Origin: Acidobacteriota bacterium
GTDB lineage: Bacteria > Acidobacteriota > Terriglobia > Bryobacterales > Bryobacteraceae
Direction of reading: 5' to 3'
NCBI GenBank assembly: GCA_016185425.1
Contig: JACPNQ010000012.1
Location: forward strand, 1-64,000
Length of the DNA stretch: 64,000 nt
Within the stretch, counting starts at the first letter, position 1. Every line of letters begins with the position of its first letter. Shown piece after piece: positions 34,694 to 43,647 of the stretch. Both the position numbers and the translations under genes were made by a program. The notes under the pieces were generated by a model. That model saw only the letters and a program-made list of their open reading frames with translations. It ran no database searches and had not been told where the DNA came from.

Positions 34694-36319
34694 ATGCGTA
34701 CTTCCACGTTCCTTACACTGCTTGCCGCCACCATGGTTCCTGCCGGCGCTCAACTTCCATCCCTCCCCACAGCCCCTACGCTTGTGACGAACCGTCTCGC
34801 CGTCGTTTTCATGGGCGACTCGTATTCGGCGGGCGAAGGCGCTCCAAATACATCCGGACCGCTCTGGGACGATCCAGACCCCTGCCACAGGTCCAAGGAG
34901 AACGGCCGGGCCGCCGTGGGAAACACGTTGCGCAACGCCCTGGCCAAACGCGCCGTTGCCACCGCAACCGGAATCCACTACGTTTACGAGTTCGATTACA
35001 TTGATGTGGCGTGTTCCGGCGCGTCCAGCTCCAAGGGCATTCTCGGCGCATATAACGGCGTCACGCCGATGCGGCCGTCCGGTCCCGGCGCCAAGCGACC
35101 CGATCTGCCGGCGCAGATTCAGCAGGCGAAGGATTGGATGAGCTCCATCGGCCGGAACAAGATCGATGTCCTGGTGATCGGTATCGGCGGGAACGATGTC
35201 GGGTTTGCGGACGCCGTCGCAAAATGTATCGACCCGTTTGTCGCCGACTGCTCGCAAAACACCGGCCTGCTGAACCTGATGGAACACGGCGATCCCAAAC
35301 GGCCGGAAATCACCGGCTTCGACGGATTGGCGGACAGCTTCACCGCAATGGATACCAAGATTCGCGCGGAATTGAACCCATCGAAAATTATCCTGGTGGG
35401 CTACCCGCTGCCGCTGCGGAATCGTTATGGAGCTCCTTGCGATGGATTCGTGGATAACTTCAGCATCTACCCGAACGGCGACGCCTATGGATACTTTGAG
35501 AATGACGTGGCCGGATCGCCGAAACACCTCACGAAACACGAGTCGGAGTGGCTGGAAGCGGCGCTGATCGGCCGGCTAAACACCGCGCGGCGGAATCTGA
35601 CCGGCCCTATGGGTTGGGATTACCTTGACGTGGAACAGTTCTCGGCAACCCATGGATTTTGCGAAACAAGTTCGAAGGCGTGGTTCAACACATCCAAGGA
35701 TTCCTGGTACACCCAGAATGATTTCAATGGGACCGCGCATCCGAATCGCCAGGGTTACAAGCTGTATCAGCACTTCCTGCTGCGGAAGCTGGCGAGGGAT
35801 CTCGACGTGCACATCAGCGAAACGCCCTCCGGCTTCAACGAAGAACACTCTTGGATACTGACGCAGAAAAGCATTACTCCGCGCACCGGCCCAATCACGG
35901 AAAACATGCAGGATCGCCCTCCGATCATCGTGAACCAGGACACCTATCAGGAGGTCATTGGCTCCGCGGACCCGGCGGTCGTCTTCGAGAACGAGTTCAC
36001 CATGCTCTTCCACTTCCTGCTGAATCCAACACCGAATCAGGTCACCGAGACACGGCTGGAAGTATCGATGGTGGACTTCAACAACGACCCGGCGGAGTCG
36101 CAGATCCACCGCTACACGCCGCAGGCGCCTCTGGCTCAGTTGGGGATGCTGGAGACTCGCGTTCCAACTGTGGATTACGCGGACGGCAGCACGATTTATG
36201 TCCGGTGGCGCATCAAGTCGCGGCCGTTCTTCGACACCACCGCGACACCGGCCGTCATCTATACGCCACAGGTCAAGTATCGAGTGAAGGGGTCAAGCTG
36301 GCCGATGGTCCGGCTGTAG
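34694..36319 (+). CDS. Secreted SGNH/GDSL hydrolase with C-terminal beta domain
   Basis: 541 residues with a signal peptide (about 1-19, ending in AGAQ). SGNH blocks are clear: GDSYSAGEG (41-49, nucleophile Ser43), a Gly in block II, GGND near 165-168, and the His in GTAHPNRQGY near 350. The spacing fits the SEST-like esterases of actinomycetes and Acidobacteria. Residues about 375-541 form a separate, probably beta-sandwich, domain. It hydrolyses ester or acyl bonds of an extracellular lipid or polymer. AAGGAG about nine bases before the ATG supports the start. It is monocistronic and ends at a large inverted repeat. Confidence 0.9.
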   Translation: MRTSTFLTLLAATMVPAGAQLPSLPTAPTLVTNRLAVVFMGDSYSAGEGAPNTSGPLWDDPDPCHRSKENGRAAVGNTLRNALAKRAVATATGIHYVYEFDYIDVACSGASSSKGILGAYNGVTPMRPSGPGAKRPDLPAQIQQAKDWMSSIGRNKIDVLVIGIGGNDVGFADAVAKCIDPFVADCSQNTGLLNLMEHGDPKRPEITGFDGLADSFTAMDTKIRAELNPSKIILVGYPLPLRNRYGAPCDGFVDNFSIYPNGDAYGYFENDVAGSPKHLTKHESEWLEAALIGRLNTARRNLTGPMGWDYLDVEQFSATHGFCETSSKAWFNTSKDSWYTQNDFNGTAHPNRQGYKLYQHFLLRKLARDLDVHISETPSGFNEEHSWILTQKSITPRTGPITENMQDRPPIIVNQDTYQEVIGSADPAVVFENEFTMLFHFLLNPTPNQVTETRLEVSMVDFNNDPAESQIHRYTPQAPLAQLGMLETRVPTVDYADGSTIYVRWRIKSRPFFDTTATPAVIYTPQVKYRVKGSSWPMVRL

Positions 36320-36326
36320 CTTCAAC

Positions 36327-36365
36327 CACGTTCCGTGTGGAGTAAATCACTCCACACGGAACGTG
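36327..36365. terminator. Perfect 17-bp inverted repeat between convergent genes, likely bidirectional terminator
   Basis: Arms 36327-36343 and 36349-36365 (core TTCCGTGTGGAGT and its complement) are perfect reverse complements around the five-base loop AAATC. The right arm is also the last codons and stop of the minus-strand gene, so the end of that gene is copied in inverted form behind the SGNH gene. No strong U tract follows on either strand, so termination may be assisted or the hairpin may protect transcript ends. Confidence 0.6.
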
Positions 36366-37171
36366 TGCTTTGACTCCGATTCCTGCTTACCGATCCCATC
36401 TCGAATCCGCAGGACAATCGTGTACTCGCCGGGCGAAATGTCCTTGGACATCTGGATGCTCATCGCTCCAGGCAGGTAACGGCGCGGATAGAACGACTTC
36501 CCCTTCTCGTTTGCCGCCTCCTCCTGACGGAAGAGGCTTTCGCCGTTTGGACGAAAGACTTCGATCCCATAGCCGACTTCGTAGGTATTCCCGTCCCCTA
36601 ACTTGTATCCGGCCATTTCAAATCGCGCCCACACGCTGTCCCCCGCCCGGTACGCCGCAACGGACAGTGCCTCGTTCGAATCCTCCGTACGTAGAAATCG
36701 AAACCGCAGTTGCTGCAGCTTGTCACCCGGCGGAAGAGTCAATCCGCGGGTTTGAAATGGGATCGTCAACGTAGCCTTCGTACCCGCAACACGATCGGCC
36801 GCGGTCAGCCGTATCTCCGCCGTGCCGGTGGGAACTGCTTCCGGAATCGGCAATTCCACTCGGACCTTCGGCCGCCACTTCTTGTCCTCCGGTGCAAGGT
36901 CGACGTTCACATCGCCTTTCTGCATCTCCACCAGCGGAACTCCAGCCGCATCATATGCCTGGCATGTCCAGGAAAGCTTCAGCTTGAGGTCTTCATCACC
37001 TTCCGGTTTGAAGCCGGAGATATCAAAGCTGAGAAAAATCGATTCCCCGCTTCGAAATCCGAAGCCCGAAGCAACCGACGGTCCGCCGTCATATTGCGCC
37101 ACGACGGGTTGAACAATCGCCAATTCCGCAAGGGCCGCGGAGGAGACGGCAAGGAACAGCCAGCACAACAT
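36347..37171 (-). CDS. Exported protein with two Ig-like beta repeats
   Basis: 274 residues from the ATG at 37171, preferred over one five codons upstream because AGGGAG lies just before it. The signal peptide is MLCWLFLAVSSAALA. The mature part contains two similar ~115-residue beta-sandwich units, each opening with a Gly- and Phe-rich strand of the type SGFGFRSGESIFLSFDISGF / AYRAGDSVWARFEMAGYKLG and ending in an I-x-L/V-R-I-R-D strand. This looks like a tandem internal duplication. Function unknown; probably a periplasmic or surface binding protein. It is the second gene of a two-gene minus-strand operon, five bases after the lipoprotein. Confidence 0.7.
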   Translation of the reverse strand: MLCWLFLAVSSAALAELAIVQPVVAQYDGGPSVASGFGFRSGESIFLSFDISGFKPEGDEDLKLKLSWTCQAYDAAGVPLVEMQKGDVNVDLAPEDKKWRPKVRVELPIPEAVPTGTAEIRLTAADRVAGTKATLTIPFQTRGLTLPPGDKLQQLRFRFLRTEDSNEALSVAAYRAGDSVWARFEMAGYKLGDGNTYEVGYGIEVFRPNGESLFRQEEAANEKGKSFYPRRYLPGAMSIQMSKDISPGEYTIVLRIRDGIGKQESESKHTFRVE

Positions 37172-37191
37172 GCCACTCCCTGCCATGCAAT

Positions 37192-37710
37192 TTAAAGGCC
37201 TTTAGCGCCGCCAGGGGGAGGCGGCGGCGGCGCCAGTGACGCCGGGATTTCGATCAGCGCCACCTTCTCGTTCTCCGCCACCGAGTTGTCGACGACTTCC
37301 AACTTGTACGCGCCGATGGGCACATCGAAGAACACAAGCCCTTCCTCCGTCAGCGCCGGTTGCAAGCGCCGGATTGTCCCCATCCATTTCTCGTTTCCCT
37401 CAATGTCGACAATCTCAGACTTCTCATTGCCATTGGCGTCAATCAAACGCAAAGTCGGGATCGAAACTTCTTCGGCGCCGCTGTTCGTTACGGTAAAATG
37501 AATCTGCAGTATCCGGTCCTTCGGTGTCTGCTTATATCCATTCAGCTCAGCCTTCCACTGGGCCTCGACCACCTGATAGAAGAGCTTGCCGACCTGGACC
37601 CTTTGTCCAATGGGGAACGTAGGCGCCTGCGTCTTCGAAGCGCAGCCCGGCAATAAAACAAACAAGGTTCCAAGAAGCGCAGCAGGCAAGGTGCGTAAAG
37701 TTATTAACAT
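37192..37710 (-). CDS. Lipoprotein with DUF4352-like domain
   Basis: 172 residues. The N-terminal leader ends in the lipobox LLPGC, predicting a lipid-anchored Cys near residue 24. The body (about 35-150) resembles the DUF4352/immunoglobulin-like fold (RILQIHFTVTNSGAEEVSIP, LRLIDANGNE), and the C-terminus is Pro-rich (APPPPPPGGAKGL). Probably an outer- or inner-membrane-anchored envelope protein; no activity is known for the fold. It starts back to back with the methyltransferase gene and is five bases upstream of the two-repeat exported protein. Confidence 0.75.
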   Translation of the reverse strand: MLITLRTLPAALLGTLFVLLPGCASKTQAPTFPIGQRVQVGKLFYQVVEAQWKAELNGYKQTPKDRILQIHFTVTNSGAEEVSIPTLRLIDANGNEKSEIVDIEGNEKWMGTIRRLQPALTEEGLVFFDVPIGAYKLEVVDNSVAENEKVALIEIPASLAPPPPPPGGAKGL

Positions 37711-37768
37711 TGCGGGAACATCCAGTTTCTCACGGATTCCAGCTATTATGATTAGCTTGTTGCACCAA

Positions 37769-38434
37769 ATGCAAACCTATCTTTTGGCCATTTCCCTGCT
37801 CTCCACGGCGGTCTTTGCCCAACGTGTTCCTGCGGCGCACCCCGTTAGCGGAAGGCCCATCGCGCCGGTCATGTCTGCCGCCGGGGCCGACTGGCTGGAG
37901 CGCAGCGAGCGCGAGAACGAAGAGAACCCGGCCAAGGCTGTGGCCGAGCTCGGTCTGAAGCCCGGGATGACCGTCTGCGACCTGGGCGCCGGAACGGGTT
38001 TTTACGCGGTTCGGATGGCGCGCCTGGTCGGTTCGTCGGGCAAGGTCTACGCCGTGGATATTCAGCCCAGAATGCTTGAATTGCTCCGGAAACGCCTTGC
38101 ATCCGCCGGAATAAAGAACGTGGAACCGGTGCTCGGCGCGGAAGCGGAGACGAACCTCCCCGCAGCGTCGCAGGATCTGATCATCCTGGTCGACGTCTAT
38201 CATGAGTTTTCAAAACCTCAGGAGATGCTGCGATCCATCCGCAAGGCGCTCAAGGACGACGGGCGTCTGGTGCTTCTCGAATTTCGAAAGGAAGATGCAA
38301 GCGTGCCCATTCGCCTGGAACACAAGATGAGCCTGGCGGAAGTGAAGGCCGAACTGGAGCCCGAAGGATTCCGGATCGACAACGTGATTGATAGCCTGCC
38401 CTGGCAGCACATGATCTTCCTGCGGAAGAAATAG
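37769..38434 (+). CDS. Class I SAM-dependent methyltransferase with signal-like leader
   Basis: 221 residues from the ATG at 37769 (MQTYLLAISLLSTAVFAQ), a good signal peptide; an in-frame ATG at 37748 would add seven residues and may overlap a TATGAT -10 box. Motif I is VCDLGAGTGFYAVRMA, motif II VDIQPRML, and an acidic post-I residue is present, followed by the DGRLVLLEF strand. Size and motifs are UbiE/Erg6-like small-molecule methyltransferases. An export signal on a SAM-dependent enzyme is unusual, since SAM is cytosolic; the leader may instead be a membrane anchor. It starts divergently from the lipoprotein. Confidence 0.78.
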   Translation: MQTYLLAISLLSTAVFAQRVPAAHPVSGRPIAPVMSAAGADWLERSERENEENPAKAVAELGLKPGMTVCDLGAGTGFYAVRMARLVGSSGKVYAVDIQPRMLELLRKRLASAGIKNVEPVLGAEAETNLPAASQDLIILVDVYHEFSKPQEMLRSIRKALKDDGRLVLLEFRKEDASVPIRLEHKMSLAEVKAELEPEGFRIDNVIDSLPWQHMIFLRKK

Positions 38435-38437
38435 CAG

Positions 38438-39550
38438 ATGAGCAAGGGCAAGGAAACGCGATCGGAGTTGGTGCGGCTACAGGACCACGCGACCGGCGTC
38501 GAAGTTCTCCAACTCACTGCTTCACCATTCATCAGCCACGCCACGTACTTCCTGCAAAGCTCCTTCACACCGGATGGCCGCACGTTATTGTTCATTTCCA
38601 ACCGCTCCGGAAGCTGGCAACTCTATGCGGTGACTCCCTATCCGGACGGGCCGGTCCGTCAACTCACCGGCGGCGCGCCGATTCATCCCTTTTCCCCAGC
38701 TATTGCCGCGGGCGGCGATAGCGTCTATTTTGTGCGCGGTGCCGCCATCTGGCGCCTCGACCTTGCCTCACTCGGCGAAACCTGCATTATCGATTTCGGC
38801 AGCGGTTCTATGGGTGAGCCTTCCCTGGACGCCACTGGCGAATGGATCGTCGCGGCTCTCAAGAAGGACGGGCAATCCGGTCTCGCCGTGGGCCGGACGG
38901 ATGGGCGCGACTGGCAAGTTCTTCCCTTCCCGCGCACCGTTATCCATCCGCAATTTCATCCAGTCCAAACGGAGTGGATCGAGTTCGCGGGCGACCCGGC
39001 TCCGCGGATGCACCGAATCAAGCGAGATGGAACAGGGCTGGAATGCCTGTTCGAACACGGGAACGACTACTTCGTAGTTCACGAAACATTCCTGGGCCGG
39101 ACAGGAGACTTGGTCTATACGGTCTGGCCGCGGGAGCTGCGGGTCATGGACTGGGCTAAGCGAACCCATCGAACGATAAGCGGCTTCAACGCCTGGCACA
39201 TCACCCCGAATCGCGATGGGACTAAGATCCTGTGTGATACGAACCATCCCGATCGTGGCATCTTTTTGGTTGATGCCGCCAGCGGCGCGCGCAAATTAAT
39301 CTGCATGCCGGACGCCTCCTGCGCCGGTTCGCAGTGGAAGACCAGCCGTTATGCGCTGGCGGAGGATTTCGCCGCGGCCCGCAGCGGCGCCGGCACAAAG
39401 CTGAGTTGGATGGAGGCCGGGACAGACACGGTCTACGGGCCACAGTGGACGCATCCGCATCCGTCATTTTCGCCGGACGAAAAGCATGTGGTCTTCGCAA
39501 GCGATCGCACCGGCACTACGCAAGTCTACGTCGCCGCGATTCCGGATTAG
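38438..39550 (+). CDS. Oligogalacturonate-lyase-like (PL22) beta-propeller protein
   Basis: 370 residues with about seven WD/TolB-like propeller blades (SSFTPDGRTLLFISNRSG, PSFSPDEKHVVFASDRTGTTQ). The order, the N-terminal TSPF-ISHATYFLQSSF-like segment and the conserved His-containing loops resemble family PL22 oligogalacturonate lyases, which cleave unsaturated pectin oligomers in the cytoplasm. No signal peptide. A general TolB-like propeller of unknown function is the alternative. It begins three bases after the methyltransferase and ends overlapping the HDOD gene's stop by four bases. Confidence 0.68.
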   Translation: MSKGKETRSELVRLQDHATGVEVLQLTASPFISHATYFLQSSFTPDGRTLLFISNRSGSWQLYAVTPYPDGPVRQLTGGAPIHPFSPAIAAGGDSVYFVRGAAIWRLDLASLGETCIIDFGSGSMGEPSLDATGEWIVAALKKDGQSGLAVGRTDGRDWQVLPFPRTVIHPQFHPVQTEWIEFAGDPAPRMHRIKRDGTGLECLFEHGNDYFVVHETFLGRTGDLVYTVWPRELRVMDWAKRTHRTISGFNAWHITPNRDGTKILCDTNHPDRGIFLVDAASGARKLICMPDASCAGSQWKTSRYALAEDFAAARSGAGTKLSWMEAGTDTVYGPQWTHPHPSFSPDEKHVVFASDRTGTTQVYVAAIPD

Positions 39551-40413
39551 AGAATCCCGCGAATCGCCTCCATTTCCTGATCGAACAATTTCAAAATACG
39601 CTCGCTCTTGTCGCCCAATCCAAACGCTAACAGGATCGGCGCCGGGTCCTGAGCTTCGCGATCGTCGGCGACGGCCGTGACACCCAGCGCATTCACCGTG
39701 AAATCCGCCAATTGCAACGCGCGGCTCAGTGCGATCAGGGTTGGTGCCGTGGCATCCGCGTCCGGATTGTGGTGGAAGCGCGTCGCCACTTGCACCGGAA
39801 TGGGCAGCTTCCAATTCTCCAGCACCTTCTGCGACAACTCGGCGTGGGAGAACCCGAGCTGTGACATTTCGACATCGAACAACTCCCGCCCCTCGCGCTT
39901 CGACTCGGCGATGACACTCCCATACTCCTCCGGACACGTCACCGCCAGCAGAAGCTTGCCTACGTCGTGCAGCAATCCTGCCACGAAGGCTCCTTCGGCA
40001 TACTCCACGTTGATGTTCTGCACTACCAGGTCCGACATATTCGCCACCGCCACCGCGTGCAGATTGAACTGCTTGGTGGACCAGCCTGCCGGCAACTTCA
40101 ACTGCGCCATCATGTTGCAAACAGAGAGTCCGAGAACGACGTTGCGCAACCGGTTCGTCCCGAGGATCGTAATCGCGTGCCGCACGCTCGAAACGGTGCC
40201 CATCCGCCCATACGCGGCCGAATTCACCATCCGCATCACATTGCCCGTCAGCACGGTATCCTTCTCGATCCAGTCGGCGAGTTCCGTCACCATAATGTCG
40301 TCCTTCGCGAGGCTGGCGAGGAGTTTGGTCAGGACCGGACTGAATGGCGGAAGCTTTCCAATGCCCTCCAGGGCTCTCTCTCGCAAGGCGGCGGGTAAAA
40401 CTGAGGGTGACAT
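39547..40413 (-). CDS. HDOD-domain signalling protein
   Basis: 288 residues from the ATG at 40413, chosen because GGGGA (40416-40420) precedes it with proper spacing; a longer frame of 19 residues exists upstream. The HDOD domain (about 20-215) is marked by VMRMVNSAAYG, TILGTNRLRNVVLG and GLLHDVGKLLL. HDOD proteins are HD-like domains that usually lack phosphodiesterase activity and act in c-di-GMP-linked or flagellar/two-component regulation. It stands alone, divergent from the ABC exporter. A link to the orphan fliM is possible but not shown. Confidence 0.88.
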   Translation of the reverse strand: MSPSVLPAALRERALEGIGKLPPFSPVLTKLLASLAKDDIMVTELADWIEKDTVLTGNVMRMVNSAAYGRMGTVSSVRHAITILGTNRLRNVVLGLSVCNMMAQLKLPAGWSTKQFNLHAVAVANMSDLVVQNINVEYAEGAFVAGLLHDVGKLLLAVTCPEEYGSVIAESKREGRELFDVEMSQLGFSHAELSQKVLENWKLPIPVQVATRFHHNPDADATAPTLIALSRALQLADFTVNALGVTAVADDREAQDPAPILLAFGLGDKSERILKLFDQEMEAIRGIL

Positions 40414-40455
40414 ACTCCCCTTTCTCTTCGGCCAGCAAATGGAAAGTCTTACACT

Positions 40456-41301
40456 GTGAAGGTGAATCACGAGTCTGTATCGGAACCATTCGACACCCCG
40501 GATCCTCCGCCGGTGCTCGCCGATCCGATGCCGCCCCCGCCGCCCGTCGTCGCGTCCCCGGCGATCTTCGTTCGGGAGCTTCGAAAGTACTACGGCGCCA
40601 AGGCCGCTGTCGACGGCCTCACGCTCCAGGTTCCGCGTGGCTGTTTTTTCGGCTTCCTAGGTCCGAATGGCGCCGGCAAAACCACCACGATTCGCATGTT
40701 GATGGGTGTCAACACACCGAGTTCCGGCGAAATCGAAGTACTTGGCCTCCGCATGCCGCAGGACGGCGTAGCGATAAAACGGCAAATCGGCCTAGTCCCG
40801 GAAGATACCCTTCTTTTCGACCACCTCACCGCGCAGGAGTACATGGAGTTCACTGGACGCATCTATGGGCTTCCTCCCGCCATGACGCGCGAACGCATGC
40901 GCGAATTGCTGGCTCTGTTCGAGATGGACGGGCAGGGCCGGAAACTGATCGGCGAATACTCGAAAGGCATGCGCAAACGCGTCGCAATGGCCGCTGCGCT
41001 GTTGCATCGGCCCCAGTTGTTCCTGATGGATGAGCCGTTTGAGGGCGTCGATGCCGTGGGCGCGCGCCTGATGAAGGACATTCTGCTCGACCTGGTGGGT
41101 AAAGGAGCCACGATCTTCCTCACATCGCATGTTCTGGAAGTCGTCGAGCGTCTCTGCGATCGAGTGGCGATCATCAGCCAGGGGAGGCTAGTGATCGATG
41201 AGTCGATGGCAAACCTGCGCGGCGGTACCGAATCACTGGAAGAGATCTTTGTACGCGTCGTGGGTGGCGCGCGCACCGCGGAGAATCTCGAGTGGCTGTA
41301 G
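40456..41301 (+). CDS. ABC transporter ATP-binding protein
   Basis: 281 residues, GTG start. A Pro-rich, disordered N-terminus (about 1-35) precedes the nucleotide-binding domain: Walker A GPNGAGKTTT, Q-loop region PEDTLLFDHLT, a signature variant YSKGMRKRV, Walker B LFLMDEPF and H-loop TSHVLEVVE. It belongs to the exporter-type ABC group (ABC-2, drug/Na+ export). Its end overlaps the permease start by ten bases, so the two make a transporter. The substrate is not predictable. Confidence 0.92.
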   Translation: MKVNHESVSEPFDTPDPPPVLADPMPPPPPVVASPAIFVRELRKYYGAKAAVDGLTLQVPRGCFFGFLGPNGAGKTTTIRMLMGVNTPSSGEIEVLGLRMPQDGVAIKRQIGLVPEDTLLFDHLTAQEYMEFTGRIYGLPPAMTRERMRELLALFEMDGQGRKLIGEYSKGMRKRVAMAAALLHRPQLFLMDEPFEGVDAVGARLMKDILLDLVGKGATIFLTSHVLEVVERLCDRVAIISQGRLVIDESMANLRGGTESLEEIFVRVVGGARTAENLEWL

Positions 41302-42920
41302 CCGATTCTTGGGGCCCCATCCGCGCCGTCATATGGGCGCAGCAGCGCACCTCCCGCAACTTCTTTCTGCGGGCCAATAAAGGCGGCCTCATTTTCCGCT
41401 GGCTGATGAGCCTCCTTTGGTACGGCAGTTGGGCGGGCGCGGCGTTAGCAGCCGGATTCCTGGTCAGCGGCCAAGTGCCGATGACGATCCTGGAGCGCGC
41501 CGTCCCGGGGGTGTTCTTCCTGATTTTCTTCTTCTGGCAGATCTTCCCCATTGTGCTGGCCACACAGGGCGCTTATCTCGACATGCGCCGGCTTCTGGTC
41601 TATCCGATTCCGGAAACGCAGCTCTTTCTCTTGGAAACCGCGCTCCGCGTCACTACGGCGCTCGAGATGATCCTAGTCTGTTTCGGACTCTTCGCCGGCT
41701 TGCTGCTTAACCCCGCCATCCCTATTTGGGCTCCCTTCACAGTGATTGTCTTTATGGCGTTCAATCTCCTTCTCGCCACTGGAGTTAAGTCGGCCTTGGA
41801 GCGTTTGTTCAAAAAGAAGGGCGTCAGAGAGCTGATGATGCTGGTCTTCGTCGGCCTCATTCTCGTTCCGCAATTCGCCGCCGCAGCGCTCGAGGACGGA
41901 GCTCTGCCGAAGCTGCAGTTCCTTCAGCATTTCGCGCGGCTATTCCAGGCAATGCCTTGGGCGGCGGCGGGGACGCTGGCTCTGGGGCGCTTTTCGGCGT
42001 TTGCCGCCGCTTCGCTCGGCGGGGCGATGGCATTGACCTACCTTTTCGCGCGCATCCAATTTCAGCGCACCCTTGCGATCGATGAAAGCGCCGCGGCCGG
42101 CCGGAGCAAGCCGGAGCGAACCGAGTCACCGTGGCTCGAGCGCGCTACCCGCTGGCCCGCCGTATTCCTGCTGGACCCCGTTGCCGCACTCGTCGAAAAG
42201 GACCTCCGCACGTTGTCGCGGGCGCCCAGATTCCGCCTGATATTCATGATGGCCAGCACCTTCGGCGCGGTACTCTGGCTGCCGCAGGCGCTGCGTTCCA
42301 AAGACGGCTGGATGGCTCACAACTACATCACAATGGCCGCGCTCTACGGCATTCTGGTTCTTGGCGAAGCGCTCTATTGGAACGTATTTGGCTTTGAGCG
42401 CGCCGGGGCGCAACATTGGTTCGTCACCCCGGTTCGTTTCGGCGACGTGCTGCGGGCGAAGAATGTCGTAGCCCTTTGTTTCACGCTTCTATCGATCCTC
42501 TGCCTCTCCTTCATCGCAATACTCCTGCCCATCGGCGCGGGCGTCGCGCAGGTCGCCGATGCCCTCGCTGCCGCAACGGTCTTCCTTGTCTGCGTCATGG
42601 CCGGCGGCAATCTCACCAGCGTCTATCTACCCAGGCCGATCAACGCCGAGCAGGCTTGGCGCAACAATGCCAGCAAAACCCAGTTCATGCTGATTCTGGC
42701 TTATCCCCTGCTCGGGATTCCCGTCTTCATGGCGCACCTGGCGCGTTGGGCCACGGGAAGCTACTGGGCTTACCATGGCGTGCTCGCCGTCGCGCTCGTC
42801 ATCGCTCTCTGCTTTTACATTGTCGCCACGGAGACCGCTGTGGAAGCTGCGGAGCAGCGCAAAGAGCAGATCGTTGCGGCGCTATCCACCCAGGATGGCC
42901 CCGTCTCGCTCACCACCTGA
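41292..42920 (+). CDS. ABC transporter permease (ABC-2-like)
   Basis: 542 residues, GTG start (VAVADSWGPIRAVIWAQQR) overlapping the ATPase gene by ten bases. It has about 10-12 transmembrane segments in two clusters (about 30-250 and 320-520) separated by a soluble, charged loop containing SAAAGRSKPERTESP. The arrangement suits an exporter permease larger than the typical six-helix ABC-2 protein. The final residues are charged. It works with the adjacent ATPase as a homodimeric or pseudo-dimeric exporter. Confidence 0.85.
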   Translation: MAVADSWGPIRAVIWAQQRTSRNFFLRANKGGLIFRWLMSLLWYGSWAGAALAAGFLVSGQVPMTILERAVPGVFFLIFFFWQIFPIVLATQGAYLDMRRLLVYPIPETQLFLLETALRVTTALEMILVCFGLFAGLLLNPAIPIWAPFTVIVFMAFNLLLATGVKSALERLFKKKGVRELMMLVFVGLILVPQFAAAALEDGALPKLQFLQHFARLFQAMPWAAAGTLALGRFSAFAAASLGGAMALTYLFARIQFQRTLAIDESAAAGRSKPERTESPWLERATRWPAVFLLDPVAALVEKDLRTLSRAPRFRLIFMMASTFGAVLWLPQALRSKDGWMAHNYITMAALYGILVLGEALYWNVFGFERAGAQHWFVTPVRFGDVLRAKNVVALCFTLLSILCLSFIAILLPIGAGVAQVADALAAATVFLVCVMAGGNLTSVYLPRPINAEQAWRNNASKTQFMLILAYPLLGIPVFMAHLARWATGSYWAYHGVLAVALVIALCFYIVATETAVEAAEQRKEQIVAALSTQDGPVSLTT

Positions 42921-42924
42921 GCGA

Positions 42925-43647
42925 TCAATACTTCGTCTGGAACAATGCGTCCATGCGCCGGCCGCTTGGCCGCGCCGGCTCCGCGCCCGTCAGTAACGAT
43001 TCCAACCGGGGCACCACGCCCTCCATCGACTGCGGATGCGTCACGATCAGAAACTGTCCCCCCAACGCCCCGTCATAAATTGCCCGCGCCACATCGGCCG
43101 TCGGAGCACCACGGTCCACGAAGTCCTTGAACTGCGCCGCAAACTCTCCGCTCAGCCCAATCGCCAGATTCGATTGCGTGAACGACGGGATCGCAATGGA
43201 AACTCCGATCGCCGATCCCGCTGCCCGCAGTTCATGCAGCAGCGTCTCCGCCAGCGATAGCAGCGCGGCTTTGGACGCGCAGTAATCCGTCGAAAACGGC
43301 ATCGGGATTAGCGCCGCCAGCGACGCGGTAAACACGATCCTTCCCGCATGACCCGCCGCCAGCCAGCCTGGAATCAATATCTGCAGCGCCCGCCGCGGCG
43401 CCTGCCAGTTCACCCACCACACTGCATCGTCCCCCGCCGCCCATGCCGGCCCGGGCTGCCCAATGATCCCTGCATTCAGGAAAACCAGATCATACAAGTC
43501 GTAGGGAACGTCGGCCGCATCGGCGACGTGAATTCCCGGCCCTGGCGTCCGGTCCAACGCCGTCACTTCGTACCCCTCCGCCCGCAACAGTTCTACCAGC
43601 GCCGCGCCAATTCCGCTCGCCCCGCCGGTGACCAGCGCCTTTTTCAA
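42925..43647 (-). CDS. Short-chain dehydrogenase/reductase
   Basis: 240 residues, TTG start with AAGGAGA six bases upstream. Classical SDR motifs: TGGASGIG (cofactor), NAG in FLNAGI, catalytic Ser in FTASLAALIP, and YCASK with Tyr and Lys of the active site. The cofactor is likely NAD(H), and the substrate is unknown. Its start overlaps the DUF1501 stop by four bases (TTGA), making it the third gene of a DUF1553-DUF1501-SDR operon. Confidence 0.9.
   Translation of the reverse strand: MKKALVTGGASGIGAALVELLRAEGYEVTALDRTPGPGIHVADAADVPYDLYDLVFLNAGIIGQPGPAWAAGDDAVWWVNWQAPRRALQILIPGWLAAGHAGRIVFTASLAALIPMPFSTDYCASKAALLSLAETLLHELRAAGSAIGVSIAIPSFTQSNLAIGLSGEFAAQFKDFVDRGAPTADVARAIYDGALGGQFLIVTHPQSMEGVVPRLESLLTGAEPARPSGRRMDALFQTKY

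Noticed and set aside
34556..35539. 328-codon upstream extension of the comM frame
   Set aside because: Antisense to the SGNH hydrolase; the YifB family starts at the MGLFRTRT-type residue at 34555.
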